A stretch of DNA of 64,000 nt from Porodaedalea pini. Lineage: Eukaryota > Basidiomycota > Agaricomycetes > Hymenochaetales > Hymenochaetaceae. Location: positions 124,001-188,000 of the forward strand of contig NBAY01000061.1 in the NCBI GenBank assembly GCA_002794775.1. Reading direction: 5' to 3'. The notes beneath the pieces are model-generated. The model was not told where the DNA came from, did no database searches, and was given only the letters and a program-made list of their open reading frames with translations. The position numbers and the translations under genes are program-made. Numbering within the stretch: position 1 is the stretch's first letter; each line of letters begins with the position of its first letter. Below are positions 59,569 to 64,000 of this stretch, piece after piece.

Positions 59569-61949
59569 TCAGATAAAGAGCGACGTGTCAAGGTCATGAC
59601 CGAAGTCCAGAACGACCACCTTCTGGTCGTGCGAAGTGCTTGAAAAATTTTCACAACTCAGCTCCACATGTCTGACAAACAAGAAAAGGAGAAAAGGAGG
59701 AGCGACGTACCTCACAATCCGACGCACGTCAAACTTCACGTCAAAGATATGGCTGTCATGCGTGCGAAACTCGCGCACAAAGCGGCCCGCAGTGGGATCG
59801 CGCAGATCCCAGACCTTGACCGTCTTGTCATAGCTCGCACTCACTAGACGCCGGGTGCGTGCGTCGTACGCCAGAGCGCGCACGAGCAGCGCATGCCCTG
59901 CAAGTGTTTGCAGGCATGCGCCTGTCGATGCACGCCATACCTTGATCTTGCAGTCATTCGAGCCCGAGACGATCAAGTCGCCCTGGACGGAAGATTAGAA
60001 TCCAGGGTATCGAAAACGAGTGGGGACGTGGTGTACGCACCTTGAATTCGATGCAGGCAAGCCCGCGGTCATGACCCTCAAAGGTTCGAATTCGCGAGCC
60101 AGTTGCGATGTCCCAGAGCATCATTTTGCCGTCTCCGCTTGCGCTGACGACCTTGCCGTCCTGCAGGCCGATGGCATTTACGGGACCCTCGTGACCTTGT
60201 AGAGTCTGTGCAAGTTCCAATGTCTTGCGATCCCATACACGGATCAACCCGTCTTTCGAGCTGTCACACAGTTCGGGATGAGCATAAGAAGCAAAAGAAA
60301 CGAGTGCAAAGTCCATAGCTTACCAGCTGACGATCCACTGCTTGTTAATGCGCAAATCGAGCACACCACCCGAATGACCACGAAGAACACGCTTCACAAG
60401 CTCCGGGCCGGCGTTAATTGGGTTCCCGCCCGTCTTCGAGCCCCCACTTGCACGCCACAGCCTGCGGAGATCCCACACAAGCACCGTGCAATCACTGCTG
60501 CCCGACACCATGAATCCATCGCCTTCGTCCTCTCCGTCGTCGTCCTCGCTCGAGTCAGCGCGAGCCATTGCCGCCTTGTCGAATTTGAGGCATAGCACGC
60601 TACCCGCGTGTCCGCGTAGCGTTGCACGCAGGCGACCCGTGCGCAGGTCCCACACTTTGATCGTGCGATCGCGGGAACCCGTCACGAGCCGCCGCGCGTC
60701 GAATTCGAGGCAGTACACGCTGTCTGTATGCCCCGCAATTCTTGTCGTGCGTGGTTCTGAGCTGAGCCAACGGCGATCCAACTCCGAGCGCGTCCGGTAT
60801 AGCTGCGCCCAGTCAAATCCCAGTGGAGCAAGTCGCGTAAATCCCGGCCGTGCTGGCGACTCCAAAGTATTGCGTGTAGCAACGCTCGAAAGTGACAGTA
60901 GACGGTTGCGCGTCCCATCTTTATTGTGCTCTTGCTGAGCCGCAATGAGAAGACGTGCTTTATTCTCGTTCACCCGCCAACCTTTCTCTTCGATTTCGCG
61001 GTAGAACAAGGCACGCCATACAAGACTGTCATCGGCAAGCGTATTCCACCGCCGACAGACGCTCCGACATGCGAGTACTGAGTGTAGATCGAGTGCCGCG
61101 AGAATATTTAGCGAGACCTCATTTGGCAGACAACCAATTATGTCTGAAATACCTGTAGTCAGGATTAATTCAACGTTTATTCATAAAAGAGCACGCACCC
61201 ATGCCAGTCGAAGGCCTTGCGGCAATGAAACACGCTTCGTCAATGAGTTCTCCCTCTTCACCGTCTAGAGGCAAACCGTCAAAGACATTTTGCGACTTGG
61301 TCCGCGACCGTCTCGCTGGGGAGGACAAAGCACCCCAGATGCGGCCTAGTGCGGCCTTGCTGAGCTTCGGAGAGCGGCGCATTGATCCACCTCCTTTTGC
61401 GGGAGAGATAAACAAAGTGCAATTCGGCGTGCCCTCTGGCCCAGATGTCGGCGACGAGAACACGTCGTAGATACCATTGGCCATGTGCGGCGGGACAACA
61501 TGTACAAAGGACATGGGCGACGGCGGTGAGACGAATGAGAAGTCTGCCGTTGGTGCAGGCGATGGTGGGCGCGTCACAGTTTCTTCATTGCGTACCGCCG
61601 CGAACGTGCCATCGACCATAACAATGTCACCTTCGGTGCCTCCGCCGGGGTTGCGCACCTCAGTCTTTGCTCCGTTAAGTACTGCGCCAAGCAACTTGCT
61701 GATACGCGGCGAACGAGACGCCGACATGCTAACACTTATGCTTCTGCTGCTTCCCTCTCCGTTCATGTTAGGATTCGCAAACGGGAATACATCTACGGCG
61801 GAGGTGGAAAGGGTGTGTTTCGTCGGCAGCTTGGGACGCATTGGAGCGTTCTTGGACAGCGAGCGTCGACCAAAGGATGCGCTCATAAGTGGCCTCGGTG
61901 TCGAGGGACTCGACATCGGAGGAGTGGGCGCGTCGGACATGGCAGACAA
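59569..61949 (-). CDS. F-box and WD40 repeat protein (SCF substrate receptor type)
   Basis: Substrate-recognition subunit type of SCF ubiquitin ligases. The N-terminal 245 residues are Ser/Pro-rich and disordered (start MSAMSDAPTPPMSSPSTPRP). After an intron the F-box reads DIIGCLPNEVSLNILAALDL then VLACRSVCRRWNTLADDSLV and WRALF, which would bind Skp1. Linker residues carry FTRLAPLGFDWAQLYRTRSE. Seven WD repeats follow: HTDSVYCLEFDARRLVTGSR with DRTIKVWDLRTGRLRATLRG, HAGSVLCLKFD, DCTVLVWDLRR, HSGGVLDLRI, SKDGLIRVWDRKTLELAQTL, GDGKMMLWDIATGSRIRTFE, NDCKIKVWRASTGACLQTLA and YDKTVKVWDLRD. The last repeat ends HDQKVVVLDFG near the stop. An acidic insertion (EDDDGEDEGDGF) sits in repeat 2. The exact yeast counterpart (Cdc4/Met30 group) is not decided. 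Confidence 0.9.
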
Positions 61950-62273
61950 AGTCGGGCGTCGTGGAGTACAATGAGCAAGGGTGAAAAGTCCAACTGGATC
62001 TGTTTTTAGACATGCGTGACGCTCTAGTCACGTGCTGTGCGCTATTTTGCCCGATACTTTTCTTTCTTTATTATTTTAATAAAGTTTTGACTGAGAGTTA
62101 CACAACGCATCTTCCCTTAGGCAACCCCAAGGTGTTACGAATCCTGTTTAATGATAGATCTAGTTAATGAAATATGGTGGTAACGGACATCCTTGACGAG
62201 TATCACTGGCATGTATGGACTATTTGGACCGCTGATCCACGTGAATCCCGCCTCGACTCTTACATTAACCACC

Positions 62274-62636
62274 ATGTCGAGCGTCGACGACCCCCGGGAT
62301 GCCAACTTGGAGGTGAAGCTTACTCTCCCGAACACATGGAACACAGGAGGCACAGGTGAACATCGCGTTTGCAAAAGAGTTAATTTCGGGTTGACATTTG
62401 CGTCGGACAGACGGGTTCTCAGTGTCGAGTATGCTGCTCGCTGGCGCGGTCATGGTGACTCGTAATAGGTGCGTCTCGCTTGGCTCGTGGATACGCGAAT
62501 GACATTGAGCTTCCATAACTGCAGGTTTCTTGCATGGCCCGCCATGGTGCTCGGCGTAAGCGGTTTCTTCAATCAGCATCCGCTACGCTCAAAGGAGTCT
62601 GGGCCGTCGTGGCAGAGCCTTATGTGCGTCTTCTAA
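62274..62636 (+). CDS. Asterix/UPF0139-like small ER membrane protein (possibly 3'-truncated)
   Basis: Exons 62274-62355, 62423-62468 and 62525-62636 join in frame into 79 residues: MSSVDDPRDANLEVKLTLPN, then VSSMLLAGAVMVTRNRFLAW and PAMVLGVSGFFNQHPLRSKE, ending SWQSLMCVF. The N..RF.AW......FVNQ/FNQ-H-P-LR-K-E arrangement resembles, from memory, the fungal Asterix (human WDR83OS/PAT10) family, an ER chaperone subunit for membrane-protein insertion. Full-length members have one more hydrophobic segment after this block. Here a further donor (ATGTGCGT, 62621) could lead to a last exon I could not find, or the gene is truncated. Confidence in the family is moderate. Confidence 0.5.
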
Positions 62637-64000
62637 CACGTATTTTTCTATCTTCAATGCATTGACAACTCGGTCCCCTTTTTTCCGCCGGTTCTCAAGC
62701 TCGGGAATTTCCGCGCTCGTCATGTCGTACTTGCCCATGATCCTCATTGCAAAGCCCCCGATGCAGGTGCCCTTGGAGTCGACGGCGTGATGCAAACTAG
62801 GAGCGCGCTTTATTTAGAATGCTTTGGTTGTGTGTGTCTGCCTATTATGTTCTTGCTGGACGTTCTCACTAGGAAGCCATCCTCGTGCTACAGACCACGC
62901 GGATTTAGCCTCGCATCTAGGTTTATATTTGTCGCATCTGGTGGCTGTTCCAAACGTGTCAACCCAGAAGACAGTACTACTGAATGTTATGCTACTTTTT
63001 GCGGGAACCATCATTCGGATGTTCGCATTCGTCAAGTTTAGGACCGGAAGATGCATTCAGCCATGTGCGCCTGCCGAGAACGAGCAATGCGAGTGGCCGT
63101 TTTTTTTTCGCCGACGTCCACTCACTCTTAAGTCTGCGCCCTCATGACGCGTCAGGTGCTGTTTCGATTTTCAGGCTTGGAAACTCCTTGATGGCCTTCT
63201 ATAACACTGGCGAAGACTATACTCTTACTCCTGAACAGGTGTTCACTCAACAGGCTTTCTTTATCTTTGATATCACAAATTTGGTCGATAGTGTCGTCGC
63301 TATCTTCTCATCTTCGTCATCCGGATGCTCATGCGTTACTCGGATCAAGTACAAGCTCGCTTTCGCTTGTGTCATGCCGCATCGTACCAGCGGCTCGTCT
63401 CGTATCTGGGGTCGAGAACAGCTTCTCTCACAGGGATCCTAACCGTGTGCACGGGCCATCACACAATATCCAGCCAGCGTGAACCAGGTTTCTCGTGCCT
63501 CGACGAGTCTCCATGTGATAAGTCTTACATCTTTCTCCTTTTTTCTTCCGTCATCGAAGACTTCGCCAGACTGGAATTTTTATTTTCGAAGCGCTTCAAC
63601 ATCAATCGGCGCGTCGGAGACCAAACTCCGCTATACTTTCTTCTGCATGAGTAGCTTCACGGCCTGAGAAAACCGTCAGAACTAACTAAACAGAAGCATT
63701 CCGGATATTCCGATTCTTATACGTTTGCAAGTATGGTATTTCTTGAGATAGTGGGTCCCGATGCCAAATGAATAAGGGAGTTCCTCATCCCATGTACCTT
63801 GATGCCTTCTGCGGTTCAACTTGCCGTAAGTATTAAAAGTGATCTCCCCCAGGTTCAAGAACGAGAGAGGGAGTTCATGCGCGCAGATCGTGTGTCTGGC
63901 CTATCTGCACATGCAATCATGCTTCTTCGTATTCAAAGCCTGATGTATGGCGGCGAGAGGGGGGAGGTTTCCGGGATCATGAGACGCTCAGAAGTACGCA
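62637..64000. other. Right edge, unresolved remnants
   Basis: A minus-strand ORF (62589-62795) and plus-strand hydrophobic pieces (VLLNVMLLFAGTIIRMFAFV near 62980, and EQVFTQQAFFIFDITNLVDS near 63250) look like fragments of a membrane protein gene with broken or unrecognised exons. I could not join them. From 63660 to the end nothing is seen. Confidence 0.3.

Noticed and set aside
59025..59654. 209-codon minus-strand ORF
   Set aside because: Overlaps the final exon and 3' UTR of the F-box gene and has no recognisable domain.
1..64000. CRISPR arrays, bacterial operons, rRNA or tRNA genes
   Set aside because: No regularly spaced repeats, no ribosome-binding-site organisation and no convincing tRNA T-loop/anticodon fold was found by eye; a tRNAscan run would be needed to exclude a tRNA.

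Overview
This is a fungal nuclear window, most likely from an agaricomycete-type basidiomycete. Protein-coding genes are cut by many very short introns (about 48-60 bp, GT-AG with two GC-AG cases), spacing is tight, and the gene set is eukaryotic housekeeping. The transposons (a Tad1/I-type LINE with RNase H, a Harbinger-like MITE, a Tc1/mariner-like fold-back MITE) fit this. The species cannot be named from the sequence alone.

Left part, 1-13 kb. A tandemly repeated unit occurs three times: an intronless coiled-coil gene (A) followed by a Ser/Pro-rich gene (B). Copy 1 is cut by the window edge, and its B part is lost and joined to a histidine-acid-phosphatase-like fragment. Copy 2 is intact. 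Copy 3 is decayed (A frameshifted, B internally deleted). A 636-bp Harbinger-like MITE separates copies 2 and 3. The clathrin adaptor AP-1 mu gene follows on the minus strand and carries an apparent 1-base frameshift.

Middle, 13-24 kb. A nearly complete non-LTR retrotransposon (ORF1 gag-like, ORF2 EN-RT-RNaseH) is broken by three in-frame TGA codons and by an 849-bp palindromic MITE inserted at a TA inside ORF1. Downstream lie a decayed duplicate of the 5' part of the mitochondrial ferredoxin gene, a small unknown gene, and the intact ferredoxin gene.

Right part, 24-64 kb, is an ordinary gene-dense chromosome: ETF-ubiquinone oxidoreductase, a single-pass membrane protein, Spo7 (nuclear-envelope phosphatase subunit), histidinol phosphatase, a small Cys-rich protein, a DUF1688/URC4-like uracil-catabolism protein, a sucrose-type GPH transporter, RRP9 and DUS3 sharing a bidirectional promoter, a 1401-residue coiled-coil protein, threonine synthase, GAR transformylase, a PQ-loop membrane protein, an F-box/WD40 protein and an Asterix-like small membrane protein. 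Amino-acid (His, Thr), purine, pyrimidine and mitochondrial electron-transfer functions are all present, but no biosynthetic gene cluster is formed. Exon joins were worked out by hand from reading-frame continuity and family conservation.
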